Part shown: one piece after another, positions 1 to 8,001 of the stretch | Position numbering within the stretch: the first letter of the stretch is position 1 | Layout of the letters: each line of letters opens with the position of its first letter | From: Burkholderiales bacterium | Lineage (GTDB): Bacteria; Pseudomonadota; Gammaproteobacteria; Burkholderiales; Ga0077523 | DNA: 45,043 nt | Assembly: GCA_022843925.1 (NCBI GenBank) | Contig: JALHMS010000004.1 | Span: forward strand, 4,033-49,075 | Direction of reading: 5' to 3' | The notes under the pieces: model-generated | What the model saw: only the letters and a program-made list of their open reading frames with translations | Told to the model about the DNA's origin: nothing | Databases searched by the model: none | Position numbers and translations under genes: made by a program

Positions 1-475
1 GATGCGCCATCCATCGTGAGGTCGGGCGACGCCCTTGTAGGAGCGGGCCGTGCCCGCGAGAGCGATGGTTCCGGTTGAGACGTTGACCTCGCGCTCACCG
101 CTTTCGGGGCCATGGGCCCTTCCTACAGGGGGTGTGGATGCGCCATCCATCGTGAGGTCGGGCGACGCCCTTGTAGGAGCGGGCCGCGCCCGCGAAAGCG
201 ATGATTCCGGTTGAGACGTTGACTTCGCGCTCACCGCTTTCGGGGCCATGGGCCCCTCCTACAAGGGCATGACCCCCTCCTACAGGGGGTGTGGATGCGC
301 CATCCATCGTGAGGTCGGGCGACGCCCTTGTAGGAGCGGGCCGTGCCCGCGAAAGCGATGGTTCCGGTTGAGACGTCGACCTCGCGCTCGCCGCTTTCGG
401 GGCCATGGGCCCCTCCTACAGCACCAGCGGCCCCTCCTACAGCACCAGCGGCCTCTCCTGCAGGGGCTGCTGACC
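1..475. repeat. REP/BIME palindrome array, left edge
   Basis: Three paired REP elements occur at 36-127, 172-263 and 329-420. Each starts with TGTAGGAGCGGGCC and ends with an inverted mate reading GGGCCC-(T)CCTACA, about 92 bp from end to end. They are joined by a conserved linker (GATGCGCCATCCATCGTGAGG...) at 1, 137 and 294, so the spacing is 136 bp and then 157 bp. An extra half-element sits at 272-287. The last unit is followed by two more CTCCTACA/CTCCTGCA half-copies (421-462) separated by GCACCAGCGG. No gene is supported here; open frames through the array are by-products of the palindromes. The array lies just beyond the 3' end of the DUF938 gene, a usual place for REPs. Confidence 0.9.
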
Positions 476-1081
476 TCACGCCCGCCGGAAGAACACCGAC
501 TGGTTGTTCGCTGGCATCGCGATCGTGGTGGGCACTGCGAATCCCGCCGCCTGGGCGGCGTCGACAACCGTCTCGAGGTCGCGGACGCCCCACGACGCGT
601 TGCGGCCGCGGAGGTCGGCGTCGAACATCGCATTGCTCTCGGACGTGTGCGTACCGCCACGGCGGAACGGACCATACAGGTAGAGGACGCCGCCCGAGGA
701 CAGCGCTGCTGCCGCCCCGCGCAGCAGGCCGAGCGTGGCGCTCCAGGGGGCGATGTGGATCATGTTGATGCAGAGCACAGCTGACGGTCGGTGCGGGAGT
801 GGCCAGTCCGGGTCCGTTGCATCCAGAGCAATCGGTTCCAGCACGTTCGTGACCGCCGTGTGCGCCGTCCACGCCGCGATGCTGGCGCGGTTCACCGGGT
901 CGGGATCGCTCGGCTGGAATTGGAGGTGAGGGAGATGCCGCGCGAACCACACGGCGTGTTCGCCGGAACCGCTCGCGATCTCGAGCACGCAGCCCGCGTC
1001 GGGCAGCACCTCCCGCAGGACGTCGAGGATGGCGGTGCGGTTACGCTCCGTGGCGGGCGCAAATCGACGGGCGTCGGGCAT
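476..1081 (-). CDS. DUF938 family SAM-dependent methyltransferase
   Basis: The 201-residue protein has the class I methyltransferase glycine motif (LEIASGSGEH, near residue 34) close to an N-terminus of DUF938 type (PDARRFAPATERNR). It continues with the LCINMIHIAPW and GGVLYLYGPF segments typical of this family and ends NNQSVFFRR. The substrate of the family is not established. The start at 1081 was preferred over 1132 because it has a CGGAG ribosome-binding site and places the family motif at the N-terminus. It runs in the same direction as the amine dehydrogenase operon, 72 bp after the small cytochrome gene, and could be read through from it. No functional link to amine oxidation is evident. 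A REP array follows its stop codon. Confidence 0.85.
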   Translation of the reverse strand: MPDARRFAPATERNRTAILDVLREVLPDAGCVLEIASGSGEHAVWFARHLPHLQFQPSDPDPVNRASIAAWTAHTAVTNVLEPIALDATDPDWPLPHRPSAVLCINMIHIAPWSATLGLLRGAAAALSSGGVLYLYGPFRRGGTHTSESNAMFDADLRGRNASWGVRDLETVVDAAQAAGFAVPTTIAMPANNQSVFFRRA

Positions 1082-1153
1082 CTTCAACTCCGGGAGCACG
1101 GGCCGACCGAAGGGCGCGTCGCGGCGCCTCACTTCCCGCCGTGCGGTGGCGGT

Positions 1154-1462
1154 CTACGGCTGGAGACTGTGGTAGTAGGCCGCGAGGTCGTCGATGTCCT
1201 GGTCGCTCAGGGCCATCACGTTCGGCGTCATGATCCCGGCCATGGCGCCCTTCCGGTCGCCGTTCCGATACGCCTTCAGCGAGTAGACGAGGTACTGCGC
1301 GTTCTGGCCGGCGAGCTTGGGATACATCGACATCTGCGCCTTGCCGTCTGCGCCGTGGCAGATCGAACAGGTGACGGTCTTGGCCTTGCCGGCCTCCGGA
1401 TCGCCGGCGGCTTGGACCGGGATCGCAGCGCAGGCGAGGAGGGCGATGAGGGCTCGAATCAT
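1154..1462 (-). CDS. small periplasmic c-type cytochrome (class I, c553-like)
   Basis: This 102-residue protein begins with a Sec signal peptide (about residues 1-19, ending VQAAG). It has one haem-binding CSICH motif (C32, C35, H36) and a later MAGIMTP segment that can supply the distal methionine. It ends with the usual class I C-terminal helix (DQDIDDLAAYYHSL). It should be a soluble periplasmic electron carrier. It is the last gene of the amine dehydrogenase operon, 59 bp after the multicopper oxidase gene. It may therefore carry electrons between the dehydrogenase, the oxidase and the respiratory chain (inference). The ATG at 1462 begins the signal peptide, so the longer open frame upstream is not coding. 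Confidence 0.88.
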   Translation of the reverse strand: MIRALIALLACAAIPVQAAGDPEAGKAKTVTCSICHGADGKAQMSMYPKLAGQNAQYLVYSLKAYRNGDRKGAMAGIMTPNVMALSDQDIDDLAAYYHSLQP

Positions 1463-1521
1463 GACTTGCGGCTCCGTTTCGGGATGAGGCTGTTGGACTG
1501 CGGTGGATCTGCAGCGGAACG

Positions 1522-2925
1522 TCAGGTCACCTGCAGGATGGCCATCATCCCGCGGTCGCTGTGTTCGGTGAAGTGGCAGTGATACAGGGTGCGGCCGACA
1601 TGCTCGGTGAAGTGGATGCCGATGCGCACCACGGCGCCTTCCCTCACGTTGAACATGTCGTGTTGCGCGGCGTAGGCCGGCGGCTTGCCGTTGATGTCGA
1701 GCACCTGGTAGTGCCAGGTGTGCAGATGGAACGGATGGTCCATCACGTCGACGTTGCGCAGGCGCCAGATCTCGCGGCTGCCCAGCGCTGCGCGGATGTC
1801 GACGCGCTCGGGGTCCATGAACTGCGAGCAGATGTTGAAGAGCGACAGCACGACATCGCGCTCGACCGTCGCAAGCTCGGGCTGGAAGCGTTCGAAGCTC
1901 ACGAGCTGCGATGGCAGACGGATCGGGGTCGGTGTCGGCGGGGGCAGGAGCGTGGCGATCGGCTGCGGCGCCGTGAACGCCATGCCGCGGCGCGCGGTGG
2001 GCAGGTAGATGAGCTGAAGCGGATCGGCGCCATCGAGTTCGACGAGCACCTCGGCACGACCGCCGGGCACCAGCAGGATCTCCTGGGCGGCCTGCGCGTG
2101 CTCGAGATAGCGACCGTCGTGGGCGATCACGTGGAACGGCCGGTCGTTGCCGAGGCGGAGGCGCCAGTAGCGCGCGTTCGACGCGTTCACGAACCGCAGG
2201 CGTTGCAGCGATCGCTGCGCGCGCCAGACGGGCCGCTTCACACCGTTCACGAGCAGCCAGTCCCCTTCCTTGCCCACGGACCACTCGGTGGCGCGGTGCG
2301 GCTGGATGCGGTCGCCTTCGAGCGTGACGTCCTTCAGAACGAGCAGGCGATCGTCGCAATCGAGATCGTCCTCGAAGTCGCGGGGCCCTTCGATGAGGAT
2401 CGGCCCCGCCAGGCCCGCGAACATGTCGCGGGCCGTCGCGCCGTGGATGTGCGGGTGGTACCAGTGGACGCCTGCGTTGCCGGGCGGGACGGTGAACTCG
2501 TATTCGAAGGATTCCCCGGCCGGCACCTGGATCCAGATGTTGTCGGCACGGCCGGTGGGCGGGATCGACAGACCGTGGAAGTGCAGGTTGGACGTGTGGT
2601 CGAGACGGTTCTCGAAGGTGAGTCGCAGGGTCTCGCCTTCGCGCAGCCGCAGGACCGGGCCGGGAAAGACACCGTTGTAGGCGATCGTCTGCACCATGCG
2701 CCCGTCGATGCGGACCCGTGCCGGCGCCGCGACGATCCGGCCGACGGCGAGCCCGGGTTCGCTGCGATCGAGGGTGATTTCCGGCAGCGTGGGGAGATCC
2801 GGCGTCTGCCCGATGGCGTGGTTCAACCGGCTTCCGATGGTGGGCAGCGCGAGCAGGCTGGCGGCCTGCAGGAAACGGCGGCGCGGCAAGGCCAGACCGA
2901 GCGCCGAAGAATGGCGGAGCGTCAT
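1522..2925 (-). CDS. Tat-exported multicopper oxidase in the amine dehydrogenase operon
   Basis: The 467-residue protein has a Tat signal (PRRRFLQAA, residues 14-22) and the four copper-binding blocks of a three-cupredoxin-domain oxidase: HFHG (115-118), HWYHPHIHG (154-162), HPFHLH (about residue 400) and HCHFTEHSDRGMM (449-461). The last block holds the type 1 copper Cys450, His455 and the axial Met460. The family oxidises a substrate one electron at a time and reduces oxygen to water. Lying between two cytochrome c genes and 62 bp after the first of them, it could accept electrons from the amine dehydrogenase chain. Alternatively it could take part in cofactor maturation, since no MauG gene is present. 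Both roles are inference. A general laccase or copper-resistance role cannot be excluded. Confidence 0.9.
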   Translation of the reverse strand: MTLRHSSALGLALPRRRFLQAASLLALPTIGSRLNHAIGQTPDLPTLPEITLDRSEPGLAVGRIVAAPARVRIDGRMVQTIAYNGVFPGPVLRLREGETLRLTFENRLDHTSNLHFHGLSIPPTGRADNIWIQVPAGESFEYEFTVPPGNAGVHWYHPHIHGATARDMFAGLAGPILIEGPRDFEDDLDCDDRLLVLKDVTLEGDRIQPHRATEWSVGKEGDWLLVNGVKRPVWRAQRSLQRLRFVNASNARYWRLRLGNDRPFHVIAHDGRYLEHAQAAQEILLVPGGRAEVLVELDGADPLQLIYLPTARRGMAFTAPQPIATLLPPPTPTPIRLPSQLVSFERFQPELATVERDVVLSLFNICSQFMDPERVDIRAALGSREIWRLRNVDVMDHPFHLHTWHYQVLDINGKPPAYAAQHDMFNVREGAVVRIGIHFTEHVGRTLYHCHFTEHSDRGMMAILQVT

Positions 2926-2986
2926 CGGCGGACGTCCAACGGACAGGTGGGCATGGCGGCGTGCTTCACGGCATCTCGTTGCGTAT

Positions 2987-3556
2987 TCAGTAGCGGGCCG
3001 GATCGGTGGCGAACGCGAAGATCTCGGGCGAGGGCACCACCCCCAGGCGGACCAGGCCGTCGATCACTTCTCGACGGCGGTCGATCACGCTTTCCAGGCG
3101 GTGCGCCCGGGCCTGTGCGACCTCGGCCTCGGTGTAGGGCATGAACGCGCCTGGAAGTTCCGCACCGCTGTACTCGCGCAACAGCCAATTGAGCAACGCC
3201 GCAAGACGCGCGTCCGAGAGATGCGCCTGCAGGACATTGGGGACCTGCACGATGTACGCACGGCCTTCGGGGGAGTGGGTGAAGAGGCCCACGCGACCCT
3301 TGAGGCGCGGGACTTCGACCACGGAGTCCCCGAGATGACCGTGGCAGCCCTGACAGTGCCTCGAGTAGTCCTCGGCTGCGCCGGACACCCTGGGGAGTAC
3401 CGTGCCGTTGCGCCGTACGAGAACGTCGGGGACCGTCGAGGGGTCCACCGTTTCCGGTGCGCCGACGCCGGGTGACGTAGGCAACGGTTCGGAGGCGGAA
3501 ATCGCGGCGCCGGAAAAGAAAATGGCCAGCAGGGCGCTGGCCATCGAGCGGGTCAT
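2987..3556 (-). CDS. periplasmic monohaem cytochrome c, amine dehydrogenase operon
   Basis: The 189-residue protein starts with a signal peptide (about residues 1-22) and has a single haem motif, CQGCH (Cys68, Cys71, His72). No second motif is present, so it is not the di-haem enzyme MauG. A FMPYTEAEV segment near residue 148 could supply the axial methionine. It lies 22 bp downstream of the TTQ dehydrogenase small-subunit gene. Known aromatic amine dehydrogenase clusters also carry a monohaem cytochrome gene after the small subunit. The likely role is electron acceptor for the dehydrogenase in the periplasm (inference from position). The ATG at 3556 opens the signal peptide. Confidence 0.85.
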   Translation of the reverse strand: MTRSMASALLAIFFSGAAISASEPLPTSPGVGAPETVDPSTVPDVLVRRNGTVLPRVSGAAEDYSRHCQGCHGHLGDSVVEVPRLKGRVGLFTHSPEGRAYIVQVPNVLQAHLSDARLAALLNWLLREYSGAELPGAFMPYTEAEVAQARAHRLESVIDRRREVIDGLVRLGVVPSPEIFAFATDPARY

Positions 3557-3578
3557 CGACCGTGCCTCACATCGTGCC

Positions 3579-4115
3579 TCACACCTGGCCGACGATCGCC
3601 GCGCTGGAGCAGTGATAGATCATCGAGCTGCCGCCGAAGCACCAGATGATGTCGTTGTTCAGTTGCGGACGGTACGAGGGCATCTCGCCGGCGGTGCCGA
3701 GGCAGCTGCACTGCGCGCAGGAATCCTTGCCGCAGCAGTCGCGATAGGCGATCAGGTACATCTTTCCATCGTCGGGATTCAAGCAGCTGCCGACCCAGGA
3801 GGTGGGCGACGGGGTCGACCCCGGCGGGCAGGTGGCCGGGCCACCGCCGCAGCAGGAGCATAGGTAACCGTCGCTGGAACAATAGCGCCAGTAGTTGCAA
3901 GCCTTGGGGTCGGTGGTCTGGGCGCCGACACGCTTTGCCCACTCGACACCGGGATCCTCGGCGGCCTGTGCTTTCCGCGCGACGGGGAGCACCGGAAGCA
4001 TCGAAGCACCGGCGAGTGCAGCCCCGAGGGTCGCGACGAAGTTGCGCCGGGACATCTTCTGGGCAGTCCTGCGGCTCATGCGCTCGAACAGCTTGTCGAT
4101 CACCTGCATCACCAT
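3579..4115 (-). CDS. aauA: TTQ amine dehydrogenase small (light, beta) subunit
   Basis: This 178-residue subunit carries the tryptophan tryptophylquinone cofactor of a periplasmic amine dehydrogenase, which converts a primary amine to aldehyde plus ammonia. A Tat signal (SRRNFVATLG, residues 22-31) precedes a cysteine-rich core with 14 cysteines. The two cofactor tryptophans are W107 (in TSWVGSC) and W158 (in NDIIWCF). The N-terminal core (YWRYC, CSCCGG, CPPGSTPSP) resembles aromatic amine dehydrogenase, while the C-terminal part (NDIIWCFG, IVGQV) reads more like methylamine dehydrogenase. The substrate is therefore not certain. The start at 4115 has a clear AGGAGA site; a second ATG lies at 4109, and the longer frame upstream runs into the repeat region. 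Confidence 0.93.
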   Translation of the reverse strand: MVMQVIDKLFERMSRRTAQKMSRRNFVATLGAALAGASMLPVLPVARKAQAAEDPGVEWAKRVGAQTTDPKACNYWRYCSSDGYLCSCCGGGPATCPPGSTPSPTSWVGSCLNPDDGKMYLIAYRDCCGKDSCAQCSCLGTAGEMPSYRPQLNNDIIWCFGGSSMIYHCSSAAIVGQV

Positions 4116-4200
4116 GACCCGTTCTCCTGTGCTTGTCGTGCTGGTGGCCGCCGTTTGCTGCGACCTGCCGATACTCGTGCGGCGGGCCGAAGCCTCGCCA

Positions 4201-4310
4201 GTTAGCGTTGCCCGCAATCCGTTACCCGTCACCCGCTACCCGTTGTTCGGTACCAGGCGCCCTTCACTCGTCACCTGCACCCTCTACCTGCGCCCTGTAC
4301 CTGCCTGCCG
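4201..4310 (-). repeat. degenerate heptanucleotide repeat between mauD and the small-subunit gene
   Basis: The 198-bp gap between the two genes is mostly an imperfect 7-bp tandem repeat. On the plus strand the clearest units are CCCGCAA, TCCGTTA, CCCGTCA, CCCGCTA and CCCGTTG (4211-4245), and weaker units continue to 4310. On the transcribed strand this gives GGG runs spaced by four bases (GGGTAGCGGGTGACGGG) and then a fourth GGG, a pattern able to form a guanine quadruplex in the mRNA. No gene is seen in this gap. It separates the genes for the maturation proteins from the gene for the structural subunit. Confidence 0.75.
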
Positions 4311-4313
4311 ATC

Positions 4314-4946
4314 TCAGGCCGCTTCCTTGGAGGTGGCCGCCTCATCCTTCACGTAGCCGCGAGCCTTCAGGTACGCCTGGATGGAACCGTAGCCCGTCTC
4401 TTTCGCGATGGCGAGGCTTTCCAGGTGCTCGCGGCTGTTGACGAGCCCCTTCGCGCGGATCACGCCGTCTTCGTCGACCAGGATCGCATACGGCAGCTTG
4501 CCGACCTGGAAGGCCATGCCCACCTGCGGCGAATTCACGTACGGGATGCCTTGCAGTTCGTACTTGGCGATCATCGCGCGCTGCTCGGCGACGTCGCCAT
4601 CGCCCACGATCACCACGTCGAGGCGTTCGCCGGCCGCGAACGAACGGGCGATCGGCAGAAGCTTCTTGCAGATCGGGCAGCTCGGCGAAACGAACAGCAG
4701 CAGACGGCTCTTCTTGCCGCCGGTGGCACCACCGATCTGGACCAGCCCACCGTCTAGACTGGCGATCTTCATATCAGGTGCCATCTCTCCGACCTCGGGA
4801 CCTCGGTCGTTGGCGAGCGCACCCATCGGCGCCACGCGCTCGTGCAACACGCCGATCTGGCGAACCATGCCGAACACCACGGCGCCAAGCACCAGCACCA
4901 CCACCCAGAGCAGCAGATTCGAATACAGGAGGATCTCGGTAGACAC
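4314..4946 (-). CDS. mauD: MauD, thiol-disulfide protein for amine dehydrogenase maturation
   Basis: The 210-residue protein has an N-terminal membrane segment (about residues 8-28) and a thioredoxin-like periplasmic domain with the redox motif CPIC (Cys90, Cys93) followed by KKLLPIA. This is the MauD/AauD arrangement. MauD is needed for disulfide formation and folding of the cysteine-rich TTQ subunit. The start codon is GTG at 4946, supported by a GAGGAG site eight bases upstream; a start further upstream would run into mauE. It lies 12 bp after mauE and is followed by the heptanucleotide repeat and then the small-subunit gene, which is the B-E-D-A order of known mau and aau clusters. Confidence 0.93.
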   Translation of the reverse strand: MSTEILLYSNLLLWVVVLVLGAVVFGMVRQIGVLHERVAPMGALANDRGPEVGEMAPDMKIASLDGGLVQIGGATGGKKSRLLLFVSPSCPICKKLLPIARSFAAGERLDVVIVGDGDVAEQRAMIAKYELQGIPYVNSPQVGMAFQVGKLPYAILVDEDGVIRAKGLVNSREHLESLAIAKETGYGSIQAYLKARGYVKDEAATSKEAA

Positions 4947-4958
4947 GGTGATGACTCC

Positions 4959-5516
4959 TCAGCTGGCGCGCGGTGCCGTACGTTCGTAGTTCTCCTCGAA
5001 CGTGGGCGGGCGGCGCAGCGTGACGTAGCTGGTGGAAAGGTAGGAGAGCAGCAGAACGAGCGACGCCATCACGATCACGAAGCTGTCGGCCCAACCGAGA
5101 TCGCGACCAGCGGGGGCAATCAGACAGCCCAGTGCGAGGACGCCGAGGATCGCGTTCCGCACCAGCAGCCACCAGGAGAGATTCTGGCGGAGCGTCGAGC
5201 GGAAGCATCCGCAGTCGATGTCCGTCCGGCCGCGCACGAGGTTGATGCCCATCGCGAAGGCGAACACGGCAAGCAGCACCAGTGCGACGAGACCAGCCAG
5301 CGCTCGGGTCGCGGGGATCAGGACGGCGATCGCCACGAGAATCTCGACCGGAGGGAGCACACGACTGATCAGCGGTGCTAGGGCACCCGGGGCGATGCGG
5401 TAGTTGCGGATCACGCCCTCCAGTTCGGCCCACGCCATCAGCTTGCCGACGCCGGCGATGCCGAACACCAGGGCAAGCGTGAGGGCGGCGGTCGACTGGA
5501 GGATGGGATCGATCAT
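4959..5516 (-). CDS. mauE: MauE, membrane protein for amine dehydrogenase maturation
   Basis: This 185-residue DoxX/MauE-type protein has four predicted membrane helices (about residues 8-28, 55-93, 115-133 and 145-165). It carries the family cysteine pair CGC (Cys102, Cys104) in the TDIDCGCF segment. MauE works with MauD in export-linked folding of the small subunit, probably passing electrons to or from MauD. It sits 41 bp after the large-subunit gene and 12 bp before mauD. The ATG at 5516 begins the first helix; no strong ribosome-binding site is visible, so translation may depend on reading from the upstream gene. Confidence 0.92.
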   Translation of the reverse strand: MIDPILQSTAALTLALVFGIAGVGKLMAWAELEGVIRNYRIAPGALAPLISRVLPPVEILVAIAVLIPATRALAGLVALVLLAVFAFAMGINLVRGRTDIDCGCFRSTLRQNLSWWLLVRNAILGVLALGCLIAPAGRDLGWADSFVIVMASLVLLLSYLSTSYVTLRRPPTFEENYERTAPRAS

Positions 5517-5557
5517 GACGACGTGGGTTTCGGTGCGTGAGCTTCAGTGCGTGGCGA

Positions 5558-6736
5558 TCAGTCGCCGGCGGTGAAGAGCAGGAACGGGGAGATTCCCAGG
5601 GGCATCTCGCCGACTTCCTTGCCGTCGGCCACGTTGTAGGTGACCAGGCTCGGCTTCTCGGTCTGCGTGAAGAGGTACGGTTCGGCATCCTGCGAGATCG
5701 CGACCGAGATCGCGTGCTCCTTCATGTGGATGCGATCGAGGCGCTTGCCGGTATTGCCGTCGAAGACCCAGACCTCGTCACCCGGCTGCTTGTGTGTCCA
5801 CTTCGGGCCCTTGTGCATCAGCACGAAGATACGATTCGTGGGCTGGTGCATCGTGATGAGCTGCCATCCGCCGGGGCGCCAGCCTTCGGCCTTGTCCTCT
5901 TCGGAGAGCATGGACCAGGCCTTCCGGATGACCGGCTTGTCCTTGGAGAGATCGGCCGAGATGATGTTGCCGTCGTACGTGACCCAGTGGACGCGACCCG
6001 TCTTCTTGTCGAAGGCGGCGTGCTCGAAGACCGGGTCGTTCTCGGCATCGAAGAACGGACCGTCGCGATGCGTGGTCGTCTTGAGCGCGGCGTCCCATTT
6101 CACCGTGAGCAGCGTGCCGTCGGAGCAAACGGTCGAGAGGCGGTTGCCGGCGGAAGGGAAGACGAGGCCGCAGCCGGGGATCTCGAGGTCGCCCTTGTAC
6201 TTCCTCTCTTTCGTGTCGACGACGCTGACGGACGTGGACGGCGCGAGGTTGTACGAGAGGAGGTACCTGCCATCGGGGGTGATGTCGGCATTCTGCTTCT
6301 TCGGGACGACGAGGAACCGGCCCCTGGGGAGGTCGACGTCCGCCTTGATGTCGAGGGTCTGGGCGTCGAAGAAGGTGATGAAGTCGGAACGCGTGCCCCG
6401 GGTGCCCTTCGACCAATAGGTCTCGAAGAGGTACAGCTGGCTGCTGTCGGGGGCCAGGGCGAAGTTCGACAGGTACCCGCCGCTCAGCGTCCCGACGAGC
6501 TCCTGCTTGTCGCCGTCGATCACCCAGACCTTGCTCGCCACGAGATGCGGGAACACCGGCTCGAGCACGTAGACACGCTTCGGATGCGGCTTGGACAGGA
6601 TGGCGATGCTGTGCTGCTCGCCCATCAGCTTTGCGTCATCCGGGAGCACCTTCGTCTCATCGGCGAAGGCGGAAGTCGCCCCTGCGAGGGTGGACAGGAG
6701 GGCCGCTACCGCCACTGACAGAAACGCTCGTTCCAT
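5558..6736 (-). CDS. aauB: TTQ amine dehydrogenase large (heavy, alpha) subunit
   Basis: The 392-residue protein has a Sec signal peptide (about residues 1-25, ending SAFA-DE) followed by a beta-propeller subunit of the methylamine/aromatic amine dehydrogenase heavy chain family. Recognisable segments are RVYVLEPVFPH, SKVWVIDGD, LLSYNLAPSTSV and the late WRPGGWQLITMHQ...FVLMHKG block followed by EVWVFDGNTGKRL. It pairs with the TTQ small subunit in the periplasm. It is the first gene of the minus-strand operon. The start at 6736 has a GGGAGA site at a good distance. The promoter must lie in the 300-bp gap shared with the divergent oxidoreductase gene. Confidence 0.92.
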   Translation of the reverse strand: MERAFLSVAVAALLSTLAGATSAFADETKVLPDDAKLMGEQHSIAILSKPHPKRVYVLEPVFPHLVASKVWVIDGDKQELVGTLSGGYLSNFALAPDSSQLYLFETYWSKGTRGTRSDFITFFDAQTLDIKADVDLPRGRFLVVPKKQNADITPDGRYLLSYNLAPSTSVSVVDTKERKYKGDLEIPGCGLVFPSAGNRLSTVCSDGTLLTVKWDAALKTTTHRDGPFFDAENDPVFEHAAFDKKTGRVHWVTYDGNIISADLSKDKPVIRKAWSMLSEEDKAEGWRPGGWQLITMHQPTNRIFVLMHKGPKWTHKQPGDEVWVFDGNTGKRLDRIHMKEHAISVAISQDAEPYLFTQTEKPSLVTYNVADGKEVGEMPLGISPFLLFTAGD

Positions 6737-7036
6737 GCACGATCTCCCGATGGTGTGGCCGCGGCGTCCCCCGGGGAGCGTCGGACCGACGGAACTCCCG
6801 GAATTGTCGACGTCACGCGGAACAGTAGACGGGCGAGAGTATCCGAAAGCAACACGGATGCGTCAATGCGCTGCACCCTTACGGACACACATTCTTTTGT
6901 CCGCCCTGCCCGGGTGCAGGGCGTCCCGCCGGTGCGGTTCCGAACGAACGCCTCGCTTCGGTGAGGCACATACTCGCAGCCATGTCATGTGCGATCTCGT
7001 TCGCTCATCGTTTCCATCCCCCATCGGAGGCTTCCC
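6737..7036. promoter_or_regulatory. divergent intergenic region between aauB and oxidoreductase gene
   Basis: This 300-bp gap must hold the promoters of the amine dehydrogenase operon (minus) and the oxidoreductase gene (plus). It contains a perfect 8-bp stem hairpin at 6902-6923 (CGCCCTGC / GCAGGGCG, six-base loop). A ribosome-binding site GGAGG lies at about 7025-7029 for the plus-strand gene. I could not assign a convincing -10/-35 pair or an activator site, and no regulator gene is adjacent. Confidence 0.5.
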
Positions 7037-7972
7037 ATGAAGGCAGTCCGCATCCACGAGTACGGCGACGCGACCGTGCTGCGTTTCGAGGAGGCGCCCC
7101 GGCCGGTCTGCACGGCTGAAGACGTGCTGATCCGCGTGGTCGGGAGTTCGGTGAACCCGGTCGACTGGAAGATCCGTCGCGGCTACCTGAAGGAGATGAT
7201 CCCGTATGCGATGCCCATCATTCCCGGCTGGGACGTCTCCGGTGTCGTCGAGGAGATCGGCGCGAAGGTCTCGCGCTTCCAGGTGGGGGATGCCGTGTAC
7301 TCGCGGCCCGACATCACCCGGGACGGCACCTACGCCGAGTGGATCGCGGTGCGCGAATCCGAGGTGGCGTTCAAGCCGCGCACGGTGTCGCACATTTCCG
7401 CCGCCGTGCTCCCGCTCGCCGGTATCACCGCATGGGAGGGGCTGGTCAACGTCGGGAAGGCGGCCTCCGGCCAGCGGGTGCTGATCCACGCGGCCGCGGG
7501 TGGCGTCGGTTCGCTGGCGGTGCAGATCGCGAAGGCCCACGGCGCGCACGTCATCGGGACGGGTTCCGGTGCGAACCGCGCGTTGATCGAGTCACTCGGG
7601 GCGGACGAGTTCGTCGACTACCGGACCACGGCGTTGCGGGACGCCGTCCGCAATGTCGACCTCGTGCTCGATACGATGGGCGGCGAGACGCAGGAGGCCT
7701 CGTGGGCCGTGATGGCGCCCGGCGGTCTGCTGGTGTCGATGGTGAGCGACCCCGCAGAGGCTGTCACTCGATGGCCGCAACTTCGCGCCGCGTCCATTTT
7801 CATCGGGCCCGATGTGCCGGCGCTCGAACGCCTCGCGGCGCTGGTGGACGAGGGCAAGGTGCGCCCGGTGATCGGGGCGGAGTTCGCGCTGCGCGACATC
7901 CGCAAGGCCCACGCGCTCAGCGAGTCGGGGCACGTGCGCGGGAAGATCGCGCTGCACGTCGGTGTGCCCTGA
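7037..7972 (+). CDS. NAD(P)H-dependent oxidoreductase, zinc-free quinone reductase type
   Basis: The 311-residue protein is a medium-chain dehydrogenase/reductase of the quinone oxidoreductase class. An N-terminal GroES-like domain has the NPVDWKIRRG segment (40-49) and GDAVY. A Rossmann domain follows with an AAAGGVG nucleotide-binding loop (about residues 155-161). The cysteine zinc ligands of the alcohol dehydrogenase branch are missing. Such enzymes reduce quinones or activated alkenes. The ATG at 7037 has a strong GGAGG site and starts the usual MKAVRIHEYG; the longer frame upstream was rejected. A nearly identical but damaged copy lies at 9516-10176. Divergent from the amine dehydrogenase operon; no functional link can be shown. 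Confidence 0.88.
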   Translation: MKAVRIHEYGDATVLRFEEAPRPVCTAEDVLIRVVGSSVNPVDWKIRRGYLKEMIPYAMPIIPGWDVSGVVEEIGAKVSRFQVGDAVYSRPDITRDGTYAEWIAVRESEVAFKPRTVSHISAAVLPLAGITAWEGLVNVGKAASGQRVLIHAAAGGVGSLAVQIAKAHGAHVIGTGSGANRALIESLGADEFVDYRTTALRDAVRNVDLVLDTMGGETQEASWAVMAPGGLLVSMVSDPAEAVTRWPQLRAASIFIGPDVPALERLAALVDEGKVRPVIGAEFALRDIRKAHALSESGHVRGKIALHVGVP

Positions 7973-8001
7973 TCTTCAGACCCGCGCCCGCGAACATCGA
8001 A

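Noticed and set aside
1-475. CRISPR array
   Set aside because: The repeats are imperfect inverted pairs of about 92 bp with conserved spacers, the pattern of REP elements, and there are no cas genes.
231-950. Open frames through the left REP array (and 44503-45020 at the right edge)
   Set aside because: They arise from the tandem palindromes, change with the repeat phase and encode repeated arginine/proline-rich sequence only.
2987-3556. MauG-type di-haem enzyme in the amine dehydrogenase operon
   Set aside because: The protein has only one CxxCH motif and is far shorter than MauG.
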